The notes under the pieces were generated by a model. That model had not been told where the DNA came from, made no database searches, and saw only the letters and a program-made list of their open reading frames with translations. Source: Streptomyces shenzhenensis (GTDB lineage Bacteria; Actinomycetota; Actinomycetes; Streptomycetales; Streptomycetaceae). From it: a stretch of 64,000 bases of DNA. Each line of letters opens with the position of its first letter. The first letter of the stretch is position 1. The stretch spans positions 1 through 64,000 of the forward strand of contig NZ_JAJONF010000034.1 in the NCBI RefSeq assembly GCF_021462265.1, given 5' to 3'. The position numbers and the translations under genes were made by a program. This document shows, in pieces, positions 8,253-16,698 of this stretch.

Positions 8253-10780
8253 GATCGGTCCCCGTCCTCGATGCCCGGATCTGCGCCCACCGGAGCGGGT
8301 TCACGACGCGGTACCGCTATCTCGCTGCACACCTGCTTGCCCCCGGCCATCGGCACGGTGCCGAAGGACTCCGACACCGCCTCGACCAGGAGCAGCCCCC
8401 GGCCGCCGGTCGACTCCCAGTCCACGATCACGGGCCTGGCGGGCGCCCGGGGAGAGGAGTCGCTCACACAGACACGCACCCGGCCACCGCGGAGCGTCAG
8501 TTCGAGACGGACCGGACCCTGCGTGTGTATCAAGGCGTTGGTGACGAGTTCGGACACCACCAGCAGCACCGCGTCGGTGGCCTCCTCGACCTTCCAGCGG
8601 CGCAGCGTGCGCGCGGTGAAGCGGCGGGCGTGCATGACTGCGTCGGGCAGCCGCCACACCACCCAGCCCGACCGGATCGGCCTGGTCTTCATGCCGTCGT
8701 AGCGCAGCAACAACAGCGCCACATCGTCCTCGCGACAACCCTGGTCGCCCAGCAGGGCGTCGGCCACCCGCCCAGGATCCGACGGGTCGGCCGTGGCGAG
8801 GGTGGCGCGGGCGCGGCGCATGCCCTCGTCCAGGGACAGTTCGGCTGCCTCGACCAGCCCGTCGGTGACCAGCGCGAGCAACATTCCGGGTGTCAGTGCC
8901 ACCGCGGTCATCGGGAAGTCCGCCTCCATGGAGATGCCCAGGGGAAGGCCGCCCTCGACCTCGACCTCCTCGGTGCTGCCGTCGGGATGGCGCAGCAGCG
9001 GTGCGACGTGCCCGGCGCGGACGAACAGGACGTCGCCCTCGTCCATGTCCAGTTCGGCGTAGCAGCAGGTGGCGAACAGATCCGTCTCCATGCCGACGAG
9101 GAGGCGGTTGGCATACGAGACGACCACGTCGGGCGGGTGGCCCTCCACCGCGTACGCCCTGACCGCGGTACGCATCTGTCCCATGATCGTCGCGGCTGCG
9201 GCGCTGTGGCCCTGCACGTCGCCGATGACCAGCGCCACCCGGTCCTCGGAGAGGGCGATCACGTCGTACCAGTCGCCGCCCACCTGCAGGCCTCGACGGG
9301 CGGGCAGATAGCGGGCGACGGCGGTCCCGCCCGGAAGCTCGGGCAGCCGCCGCGGCAGGAGGCTGCGCTGCAGCATCGCCGCGAGTTCCTGTTCGGCGTC
9401 GTGGGCGTGGGCGCGGGTGAGGGCCTGGCCGGCCAGCGAGGCGGTGGCGATGAGGAGCGAGCGTTCCTCGGGGGCGAACTCGTGCGGCCTGTCCCAGCCG
9501 ACCAGGCACAGTCCGACGACCTGGCCCTTGGCGGGCAGCGGCAGGACGGCGAGGCCTCCGGGGCCGATGCCGTCGAGTCCCGGTTCGACGGCGGTGGCCG
9601 CCGGCCACAGGCCCATACGTCCGTCTCGCAGAGCCGTCTGCAGGGTGGGCAGGGCACTGAGGGGTGCGTCGGGCCACTCCGCACGCCACCGGAGACGCCA
9701 TGTCCGCGGCCAGGCGACGGGCTGCGGCGGGTCGAGCAGGGTGACCTGGAGCCGTTCGTTCTGCAGCTCGGCGAGCGCCACCCGGTCGGCGCTCAGAGGT
9801 TCGCGCAGGGCGGTGATCACCACGTGGCTGACCTCGCGCACGGTGGTGGCCTCGTCGAGTGCGGCGGTCAGCCACTGGATCCGGGAGACGTCGTCGCTCC
9901 CCCGGCGCAGGACCGAGGTCGCCGTCACCACACCCAGCACCTGCTCCGGCCTGTCGTCGGTACCCGACGCCACCCGGCACGTCAGGCTCAGCCAGCGCAT
10001 CTCGCCGGTGGGGCAGCGGACGCGGAAGTCCAGTTCCCGTCGGCCGAACGTCTGGGCGGACGGCTCCAGCACCGACATCAGCGCGTGCAGGTCTTCCGGC
10101 AGCGCGTGCGCGAGCAGGGAGTCCGCCTTGCCGTCGAAGTCGTCCGGCTTGATGCCGACCAGTTCGCGCAGCGTCTCGTCCGCGTCGATCACGCCGGTTT
10201 CCGGCACCAGGACGAAGGAGCCGACGTGCATGCGGCGCAGTGCGGAACTCAAGGGGGCCGACGGCGGTTCGCCGTCGGCCCGCGTCTCCAGCACACCGGT
10301 GACCGCATGGGCGTAACGCTCCAGGAAACGCTGCTGCTCGGCTTCGAAACCGTTCTCGCCGGTGCTCACGACGACGAGGCAGCCGAGCCGTTCGCCCTCG
10401 GCGACCAGGGGCAGCGCGCCGAGCGATGTCCGGGCTCGCGGCGGCGCCGGACAGCCCTCGGGACAGGAGGCGAGTGCCGTGGGGGTCAGCCACACGGCGT
10501 GGGAGTCGCGGAAGGCGCAGGCCGCGGGCGAGCTGCCGGACAGGGGCAGGCGCTCCGGCAGTCCGTACGCGGCAGGGGCGTAGCCCGCCGTGTCCACCGA
10601 CCGAAGATGGGCAGAACCCGCGTCGGGCACGTAGAGCACGGCCGCCGCCGCTCCGGCGAACGTCAGGACGCGGACGTCCACGGGGGTCCCGGGCCCTGGC
10701 GGTGAGCCGGTGCCCGCGACGCCGGTCCCGGCCGTCCCCGGGTGCGGGAGTCCGGTCCGGGCGCTGCCGTGGTGAGGCAT
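8249..10780 (-). CDS. Multidomain SpoIIE phosphatase with anti-sigma-type ATPase domain
   Basis: An 843-residue soluble signalling protein: GAF-like domain (about 35-165), PAS domain (185-290), second GAF (300-455), SpoIIE/PP2C phosphatase (490-695; GGDWYDV at 501-507, GDVQGHS at 520-526, TDGLVE, REDDVALLLL) and an RsbW-type HATPase domain (705-835; ELVTNALIHT and GRGLLLVEAVS). In known Streptomyces proteins of this layout, the phosphatase acts on anti-sigma antagonists and the ATPase domain binds a sigma factor or phosphorylates the antagonist. The ATG at 10780 has GGGAGGT eight bases upstream. It is divergent from the sugar ABC genes and coupled to a sugar-binding lipoprotein. The ligands of its GAF/PAS domains are unknown. 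Confidence 0.92.
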   Translation of the reverse strand: MPHHGSARTGLPHPGTAGTGVAGTGSPPGPGTPVDVRVLTFAGAAAAVLYVPDAGSAHLRSVDTAGYAPAAYGLPERLPLSGSSPAACAFRDSHAVWLTPTALASCPEGCPAPPRARTSLGALPLVAEGERLGCLVVVSTGENGFEAEQQRFLERYAHAVTGVLETRADGEPPSAPLSSALRRMHVGSFVLVPETGVIDADETLRELVGIKPDDFDGKADSLLAHALPEDLHALMSVLEPSAQTFGRRELDFRVRCPTGEMRWLSLTCRVASGTDDRPEQVLGVVTATSVLRRGSDDVSRIQWLTAALDEATTVREVSHVVITALREPLSADRVALAELQNERLQVTLLDPPQPVAWPRTWRLRWRAEWPDAPLSALPTLQTALRDGRMGLWPAATAVEPGLDGIGPGGLAVLPLPAKGQVVGLCLVGWDRPHEFAPEERSLLIATASLAGQALTRAHAHDAEQELAAMLQRSLLPRRLPELPGGTAVARYLPARRGLQVGGDWYDVIALSEDRVALVIGDVQGHSAAAATIMGQMRTAVRAYAVEGHPPDVVVSYANRLLVGMETDLFATCCYAELDMDEGDVLFVRAGHVAPLLRHPDGSTEEVEVEGGLPLGISMEADFPMTAVALTPGMLLALVTDGLVEAAELSLDEGMRRARATLATADPSDPGRVADALLGDQGCREDDVALLLLRYDGMKTRPIRSGWVVWRLPDAVMHARRFTARTLRRWKVEEATDAVLLVVSELVTNALIHTQGPVRLELTLRGGRVRVCVSDSSPRAPARPVIVDWESTGGRGLLLVEAVSESFGTVPMAGGKQVCSEIAVPRREPAPVGADPGIEDGDRS

Positions 10781-11065
10781 GACCTGTCCACCTCCCGTTC
10801 GCGCCGGGTGCCGACCTGCCGCCGCTGGGTACTCCCCCTCACCAGAATCGCATAGCGCAGCAAACAGTACGTATTGTCATCATGTCAGCCATTCGGTACG
10901 AGTTCGCGGTTCATCAGGGCCGGTGTCACACTGGCGAGGGGGTTGTTCTGCCGCTTTCACCCGGTCTGGGCGGGTGGGGAGCGAGACCGTGCCTCGCTCC
11001 GGTGGGCCACGCTGCCGCACCGCTGTCGCAGCCGCATGGCTTGGGGGCGGAGGGAGGCCTCGCGC

Positions 11066-12154
11066 ATGAATTCCTGCGTCCGGGGGACCGCCCTCGCCCT
11101 GGCCGTCGTCTCGACCGCCGTGTCCCTCGCCTCCTGCGGATCGGGCGCCGGGGACACCTCCGGCCCGGGGAGCGCGCGGACGATCGGCGTGCTGCTGCCG
11201 GATTCCACCACCGCCCGCTGGGAGGCGCGGGACAGACCCCTGCTGGAACAGAGGATCCGGCAGCTGTGCGGCGACTGCACGATCGAGCACGCCGACGCCA
11301 AGGGTGACGTGGCCATCCAGCAGGAACAGATGGACGCGTCGATCGCCCACGGGGTCGACGCCATCGTGCTGGCGGCCGTCGACGCCAGGGCCATCGGCGC
11401 CTCGGTGCGCAGAGCGGCTGCCGCGCACATCCCAGTCATCGCCTACGACCGCCTGGCCGAGGGCCCGATCTCGGGCTACGTCTCCTACGACGGGCAGGAG
11501 GTCGGCAGGCTCCAGGGCAAGGCGCTGCTGACGGCCATGGGCGCCAAGGCGCACGGCGGCCGGATCGTGATGATGAACGGCGATCCCGGCGACCCCAACG
11601 CGCTGTCGTTCAAGCAGGGCGCACTGTCCGAACTCCAGGGGAAGGTGACGATTGCCAAGCAGTACGACACGCCGCTGTGGAGCAGGCAGACGGCGGCCCT
11701 GAACATGTCCGGAGCCATCTCCGCCCTGGGCGCGGACCGCATCGACGGCGTCTACGCCGCCAACGACGGCCTCGCCGCCGGGAGCATCGCCGCTCTCAGG
11801 GCCGACAAGGTCAGCCCGTTGCCGCCCGTCACCGGGCAGGACGCCGAGCTCTCAGCCGTACGACGCATCGTCGGCGGCGAGCAGTACATGACGGTCTACA
11901 AACCCTTCGGGCCAGAAGCCGCCGCGGGCGGCGCCATGGCCGTGGCCGCCGCGCGAGGTCAGCGTCTCGACGCGGTGGCCACCAGGCGGGTGAAAACCCG
12001 CAGCGGTGCAGAGGTTCCGGCCGTGCTGCTCACCCCGGTGTCCGTGACCCTTGCCACCATCAAGGGCACCTTGGTGAAGGACGGCGTGTACACGCTCGGA
12101 CAGATCTGCGCCCCGCCGCTCGCGGGCGACTGTCACAAGGCCGGACTGACCTGA
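11066..12154 (+). CDS. Sugar ABC transporter substrate-binding lipoprotein, copy 2
   Basis: A 362-residue xylose-type binding lipoprotein. The signal peptide ends in a lipobox (SLASC). I chose the ATG at 11066, preceded by GGAGGGAGG; the longer open frame from 10874 lacks a signal at its N-terminus. Strong similarity to the protein at 7128-8252 over the whole mature part, including the paired cysteines (LCGDC, QICAPP..DC) and the ligand-face motifs VIAYDRLAEGP and PPVTGQDAEL, shows the two arose by duplication. It opens an operon with an ATPase (36 bp downstream) and a permease, so this copy most likely feeds the importer. Confidence 0.92.
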   Translation: MNSCVRGTALALAVVSTAVSLASCGSGAGDTSGPGSARTIGVLLPDSTTARWEARDRPLLEQRIRQLCGDCTIEHADAKGDVAIQQEQMDASIAHGVDAIVLAAVDARAIGASVRRAAAAHIPVIAYDRLAEGPISGYVSYDGQEVGRLQGKALLTAMGAKAHGGRIVMMNGDPGDPNALSFKQGALSELQGKVTIAKQYDTPLWSRQTAALNMSGAISALGADRIDGVYAANDGLAAGSIAALRADKVSPLPPVTGQDAELSAVRRIVGGEQYMTVYKPFGPEAAAGGAMAVAAARGQRLDAVATRRVKTRSGAEVPAVLLTPVSVTLATIKGTLVKDGVYTLGQICAPPLAGDCHKAGLT

Positions 12155-12190
12155 CAGGCGGGACCGGCCGCCTCCGGGCCCGGGAAGGAG

Positions 12191-12970
12191 ATGATTCTCT
12201 TGCCGCACCCCTTGCTCGCCCTGCACGGCGTGTGCAGGCGCTTCGGCGTCGTCGAGGTCCTCCGGGACATCGAGCTGGAGATCCACGCCGGCGAGGTCCT
12301 CGCCCTGCTCGGCGACAACGGAGCCGGCAAGTCGACCCTGGTCAAGGTGATCTCCGGGGTCGCTCCCGCGGACAGGGGGAGGATCGAGTGGGAGGGCCGG
12401 CCCGTTCACATCCGGCGTCCCCAGGAAGCCCGGGACCTCGGCATCGCCACCGTCTACCAGGACCTGGCGCTGTGCGGAAACCTCGACGTCGTCGGCAACC
12501 TCTTCCTCGGGCGGGAGATCCGCAGGTTCGGCCTCCTCGACGAGGTCGAGATGGAGCGCCGCAGCATGCAGTTGTTGCAGCGCCTGACCCGGAGCGTTCC
12601 CGATCTGCGCGGTCCCCTGGTGTCACTGTCCAGCGGCCAGCGGCAGACCGTCGCCATCGCCCGCTCGCTTCTCGGCGACCCGCGCCTCCTCCTGCTGGAC
12701 GAACCGACCGCGGCGCTGGGATTCGAGCAGACGACCGAGGTCCTCGACCTCGTCGACCGGCTCCGCGACCAGGGCCTGGGGATCCTGCTCATCAGTCACA
12801 ACATGGGCGATGTGAAAGCCCTCGCCGACCGGGCCGCCGTGCTGCGGCTCGGCCGTAACAACGGCTTCTTCGACGTGAGCACCACCTCCCAGGAGCAGAT
12901 CGTCTCCTCCATCACGGGCGCCACGGACAACACGCCCCGCCGGCCGGCCCACCGAGACGCCGAGTGGTGA
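12191..12970 (+). CDS. Sugar ABC transporter ATP-binding protein (XylG/RbsA half)
   Basis: A 259-residue single-domain ATPase of the carbohydrate (CUT2) class. Walker A GDNGAGKS at 41-48, signature LSSGQ at 146-150, Walker B RLLLLD ending at 170 and switch His203 (LLISHN) are all present. CUT2 ATPases such as XylG and RbsA normally carry two ATPase modules in one chain; here there is one, so it must work as a homodimer, as is common for actinobacterial versions. The stop overlaps an upstream GTG option for the permease gene, indicating one operon. Confidence 0.9.
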   Translation: MILLPHPLLALHGVCRRFGVVEVLRDIELEIHAGEVLALLGDNGAGKSTLVKVISGVAPADRGRIEWEGRPVHIRRPQEARDLGIATVYQDLALCGNLDVVGNLFLGREIRRFGLLDEVEMERRSMQLLQRLTRSVPDLRGPLVSLSSGQRQTVAIARSLLGDPRLLLLDEPTAALGFEQTTEVLDLVDRLRDQGLGILLISHNMGDVKALADRAAVLRLGRNNGFFDVSTTSQEQIVSSITGATDNTPRRPAHRDAEW

Positions 12971-12984
12971 AAGGGATGCGTGAC

Positions 12985-14250
12985 ATGCCGGACGAGACGC
13001 GGGACGCTCCCGCGGCAGCCACCGCGAAATCCGGTCAGCGCCGTGCCGGGCGGGCCGTCATCCGTGCCATGGCGGGCTGGATCACCGTCCGGCGACGCAG
13101 ACTGAGCGTCGGCGAGCTGGGCTACCTTCCCGTCACCCTGGTCCTCGCCGCGGTCTGGATCACCTTCCAGAGCCTGGATCCCACCTTCCTCTCGCCCCGT
13201 AACCTGTCCAACCTCAGCGTGGACATCGTGGGCACGGGCTTCATCGCGGTGGGCATCGTCTTCGTGCTACTGCTCGGCGAACTCGACCTGTCGGTCGGCT
13301 CGATCAGCGGGTTCGCCGCCGCGGTCTTCGCGGTGCTCAACGTCGACAACGGCGTGCCGGAGTGGCTCGCCCTGATCGCCGGCGTGCTGACGGGCACCGT
13401 GGCGGGAACGGTCCAGGGGTACTCCATCGCCAGGACCCGGGTGCCGGCCTTCGTGGTCACCCTCGCCGGGCTGCTGACGTGGAACGGTCTCATGCTCACC
13501 ATCCTCGGCACCAGCGGCACCGTCAACCTCGACGAGAACGGGCTCGTCGCCCACCTCACCGGCTATTACTTCACCAACGCCGGCGTCGCCTACGCGGTGG
13601 CGGCACTCGCCACAGCTCTGGTCTTCCTCGCCTCCTACCTGAACCGGCGGCGCCGCCGGGCCGTCGGCATGCCGCACCGCCCGTTGCGCACGATCGTGGT
13701 GCGCACCGGAGCGGTGGCGTTGATCGCGTTCGGCTCCGCCTATCTGCTGAACCAGTTCCAGGGCCTGCCGCTGGCACTGCTGATCTTCCTCACCACGGTG
13801 GCCGCCCTCGACATCGTGCTCCGCCGCACGCCGTACGGACGGCGGGTCTACGCGCTGGGGAGCAGCGTCGAGGCGGCCCGTCGCGCCAGCCTCAGCGTGA
13901 CCGGCGTGCAGACGGCCGTGCTCGCGGTCTCCGGCACCCTGGCGGCGACCGGCGGCCTGTTCCTGGCCTCGCGCATCACATCGGTGAGCCAGACCTCCGG
14001 CTCCGGTGTCCTGCTGCTCAACGCCATCGCCGCCGCCGTCATCGGCGGCACCAGCCTGTTCGGAGGGCGCGGTACGACGTGGTCCGCGGTGCTCGGCATC
14101 CTGGTCATCCAGTCGATCGCCTCGGGCATGGCCCTCACCGACACGCCCACCGCCGTTCAGCTGGTGATCACGGGCGGGGTGCTCTTCGCCGCGGTGGTCC
14201 TCGACTCAGTGTCCCGGCACACGCAGCAGGCGCACGGAAGGCGCGCCTGA
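12985..14250 (+). CDS. Sugar ABC transporter permease (XylH-like)
   Basis: A 421-residue membrane protein of the BPD_transp_2 (CUT2) family with about ten hydrophobic segments, beginning near LGYLPVTLVLAAVW. It has the family's conserved ELDLSVGS loop and GGTSLFGGRGT near the C-terminus. I chose ATG 12985 because AAAGGG lies nine bases before it; GTG 12964 or ATG 12976 would also be in frame. About 60 polar residues precede the first membrane segment. It forms the channel for the ATPase encoded just upstream. Confidence 0.9.
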   Translation: MPDETRDAPAAATAKSGQRRAGRAVIRAMAGWITVRRRRLSVGELGYLPVTLVLAAVWITFQSLDPTFLSPRNLSNLSVDIVGTGFIAVGIVFVLLLGELDLSVGSISGFAAAVFAVLNVDNGVPEWLALIAGVLTGTVAGTVQGYSIARTRVPAFVVTLAGLLTWNGLMLTILGTSGTVNLDENGLVAHLTGYYFTNAGVAYAVAALATALVFLASYLNRRRRRAVGMPHRPLRTIVVRTGAVALIAFGSAYLLNQFQGLPLALLIFLTTVAALDIVLRRTPYGRRVYALGSSVEAARRASLSVTGVQTAVLAVSGTLAATGGLFLASRITSVSQTSGSGVLLLNAIAAAVIGGTSLFGGRGTTWSAVLGILVIQSIASGMALTDTPTAVQLVITGGVLFAAVVLDSVSRHTQQAHGRRA

Positions 14251-14452
14251 CCCTCCGAACCTCGACGCGCGGGTGTTACCGCTGCCATGCGGGAGGGCTC
14301 CTCTCGCAAGTACGCACGTATATTGAAATAACCGGCATAAACCGCAAAAGGCAAACGGGCGGGCGGGCATCGGCCAGGTGGCCTGTGTGCCGGCCGAGTG
14401 AGCCCGCCACCAGACGGCAGGCGCTCCGGGACCCAGCGCGAGGAACCCACCG

Positions 14453-15529
14453 ATGAGGCCCACACCCGTGCTCTGCGCCACCGCTTCCGCCTTCTGTGCG
14501 CTGGCGCTGCTCAGCGCCTGCGGCGGCTCCGGCGGCACGGACACGCCGGGCGGCGGCAAGCCGCTGGTCGGTGTCGACTACCCGCGCTCCGACACCGACT
14601 TCTGGAGCGCGTACATCACGTACACGCCCGTGTACGCCAGGCAACTGGGTCTCTCGCTGAGGACCACCAACTCGCAGAACGACGTCGCCAAGCTCGCCGC
14701 CAACACGCAGACGCTCATCCTCCGGGGTGCCAAGGCCATCGCGACGGCCCCGCAGAGCACATTCGCCATCGCGCCGATTCTGGCGCGACTGCAGGCGGCG
14801 AAGATCCCGGTCGTCACCATCGACACCCGCCCCGACACCGGCAAGGTCTACATGGTGGTCCGCGCCGATAACCGCGCCTACGGCGAGAAGGCATGCAAGT
14901 ACCTGGGCACCAAGCTGGGCGGCAAGGGCAAGGTCGTGATGCTCCAGGGCGACCTCTCGTCGATCAACAGCCGTGACCGCACCGAGGGGTTCGACGCCTG
15001 CATGAAGGCGAACTACCCGGAGATCAAGGTGTTCGCGGAGGCCACCAACTGGGACGGGGAGGTCGCCGCGCAGCGGCTCCAGAACGACCTGACCGTCCAC
15101 CCGGACATCAAGGGCATCTACATGCAGGCCAGCTTCGCCCTTTCCGGCACGCTCCACGTGCTCGGGCAGCAGGGGCTGCTGGTCGGCCCGAGGAACCCGA
15201 AGCACGTGTTCGTGGTCTCCAACGACGGCATCCCCAGGGAGCTCAGGGACATCTCCAACGGCAACATCGACGCCACCGTGTCCCAGCCGGTCGACCTCTA
15301 TGCCAAGTACGCCCTGTACTACCTGAAGGCCGCGATCGACGGAAGGACGTTCAAGCCCGGCAGGACCGACCATCAGAGCACCATCGTGCAGGTCCGCGAG
15401 GGACTTCTCGAGGACCGGCTCTCCGCCCCGCTCGTCACCGCCGACGGCGGCACGTACGGCGGCGTCCCCAGCCTCAAGAGCACCGACCCGTCCCTGTGGG
15501 GCAACAATCTCGGTCACGTACCCCGGTGA
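14453..15529 (+). CDS. Third sugar-binding lipoprotein (ribose/xylose-type)
   Basis: A 358-residue extracellular binding protein with a lipobox (LLSACGG) and the periplasmic-binding-protein type 1 fold (VGVDYPRSDTDFW, VTIDTRPD, VVSNDG). It is only distantly related to the two paired lipoproteins upstream. It lies 202 bp after the permease gene; that gap contains an AT-rich patch (about 14305-14355) that may hold a separate promoter. It may supply the same permease with another sugar or serve as a separate sensor; the sequence does not decide. Confidence 0.85.
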   Translation: MRPTPVLCATASAFCALALLSACGGSGGTDTPGGGKPLVGVDYPRSDTDFWSAYITYTPVYARQLGLSLRTTNSQNDVAKLAANTQTLILRGAKAIATAPQSTFAIAPILARLQAAKIPVVTIDTRPDTGKVYMVVRADNRAYGEKACKYLGTKLGGKGKVVMLQGDLSSINSRDRTEGFDACMKANYPEIKVFAEATNWDGEVAAQRLQNDLTVHPDIKGIYMQASFALSGTLHVLGQQGLLVGPRNPKHVFVVSNDGIPRELRDISNGNIDATVSQPVDLYAKYALYYLKAAIDGRTFKPGRTDHQSTIVQVREGLLEDRLSAPLVTADGGTYGGVPSLKSTDPSLWGNNLGHVPR

Positions 15530-15672
15530 CCTGGCCGTTTCGATGTCCCGGAGGGGCCGATGGGCCGGGCGCCGGCTTCCGGGGAACTCGGGACTCCGAC
15601 CCGTCCCGTCGAGAGGGGAGAGGACGGAGCATGTCCAACCGCGGATCCGCCTCATTCGACTACGGGGAGGGT

Positions 15673-16123
15673 TCCGGCTCCCCCGGTGCAGTTCGAAGCG
15701 CAGACGCATTGCGGTGCCGACGAGGCGGTAGCCGGCGAGACCAGGGGCACTGAACGGGTTGGGGAGGGGCGTGATGCGTCGGTGGGTGCGGTCGAGGACG
15801 TGGGAGACGTAGACGATGGTGTGGACCTCGTCGGGGTGGAGGTGACTGGCTCGTTCGACTTCGGACTCGCCGAGTTCGAACTCGCGGCGGTCCTTGGTGG
15901 AGGCCTTCACCTCGTACAGGAGGGTCCGGTCGCCGTCGTGGACGAGGAAGTCGTAGCCGAAGGCTGTCGTCGCCTGTGCCGTCGGCGAGGACGTGCTGGC
16001 GTAGCCCAGACTTCCAGGATCCTCGCGGGGGACGCCGTACTGCCGCTCCAGCCAGGCGGCGACGACCACCTCCCCCGCAAGTCCGACGGCCCTGTCCCGC
16101 TGAGTGTCTTGCGGAGGGACCCG
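15673..16123 (-). pseudogene. NO VEIN C-terminal (DUF3883) domain fragment
   Basis: The frame encodes a piece of the Mrr-like nuclease domain known as DUF3883/NOV C-terminal: AVGLAGEVVVAAWLERQYG, AFGYDFLVHDGDRTLLYEVKA and a closing ITPLPNPFS...YRLVGTAMRLRFEL. The D-(x)n-E-V-K pattern is the PD-(D/E)XK active-site signature. No start codon or N-terminal region is present, and no proper stop follows; the frame simply runs on into unrelated sequence to 14276. Upstream it is fused, out of frame, to a serine recombinase remnant. I read it as the tail of a large NOV/sacsin-type protein whose body has been deleted. Confidence 0.7.
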
Positions 16124-16158
16124 GTACGCCCCTCCGCGTCCGCCGGACGCGGAGGGGG

Positions 16159-16548
16159 TTCGAAGCGTCCGGCCTTGACCGTCTGGACGTGGAGATCCAG
16201 CCGGTTCACCAGGTCGTGGAAGTGAAGGTAGTCCTGACGGGTCTTCGGCTCGTACAGCTTGCGGTACAGCCGAGTCGGCGCGAGGGCGAGCACGCCGTCC
16301 GCGTGCCCGGCCTCCAGGTACTTGATCATGTTCGCATAGTCCGGCCGGATCTTGCCGGAGTAGGCCGAGCGGTCGTCGTCGACGAAGACCCGGACCACTT
16401 CGTCGCCGTCCTGCTCGGCGATCCTCCGGCACTGCTGCTCCTGGCGCTTCACGCCATTCTGCCGGCCCTCGCGCTCGTCGCTGATCCTGGCGTAGATCAC
16501 GAGTCGACCGGGCTTCTGCTTGGTCGTGTTGCGCTGCCTGATCGCCAT
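16159..16548 (-). pseudogene. Serine recombinase, N-terminal fragment
   Basis: About 130 residues of a resolvase/invertase catalytic domain: VIYARISDE with the nucleophile Ser23, QEQQCRRIAEQDGDEVVRVFVDDDRSAYSG, and GHADGVLALAPTRLYR. The start at 16548 is well supported (AGGAGG eight bases before the ATG). Homology ends near KAGRFE at 16159; the rest of this large serine recombinase (recombinase and zinc-ribbon domains) is gone and the frame continues to 15907 through out-of-frame NOV sequence. It is a truncated integrase, likely left from an excised integrative element. Confidence 0.8.
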
Positions 16549-16698
16549 CCGGGCACCTCCTGAGCTCACTTCGAGGTGCACCCTAGGGGTGTCCTGACTC
16601 AATCTTCGACTCAATCTTCGACGACACCGGTGAACTCCTGCCCGACGGGCGGACCGTGAGCCCCCGCCGGCCCGCGGCGCCCGCCGTCCGAGCGGCCG

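Noticed and set aside
8525..10705. Plus-strand open frame of 726 codons opposite the SpoIIE phosphatase
   Set aside because: No recognisable motif and the opposite strand encodes a complete multidomain protein.
14276..15672. Continuation of the NOV-domain reading frame to a stop at 14276
   Set aside because: The frame loses all similarity after 15673 and runs antisense to a real lipoprotein gene; it is open only because of base composition.
16606..16630. Short tandem repeat ACTCAATCTTCG
   Set aside because: Only two copies, no gene or structure attached; not enough to support a function.
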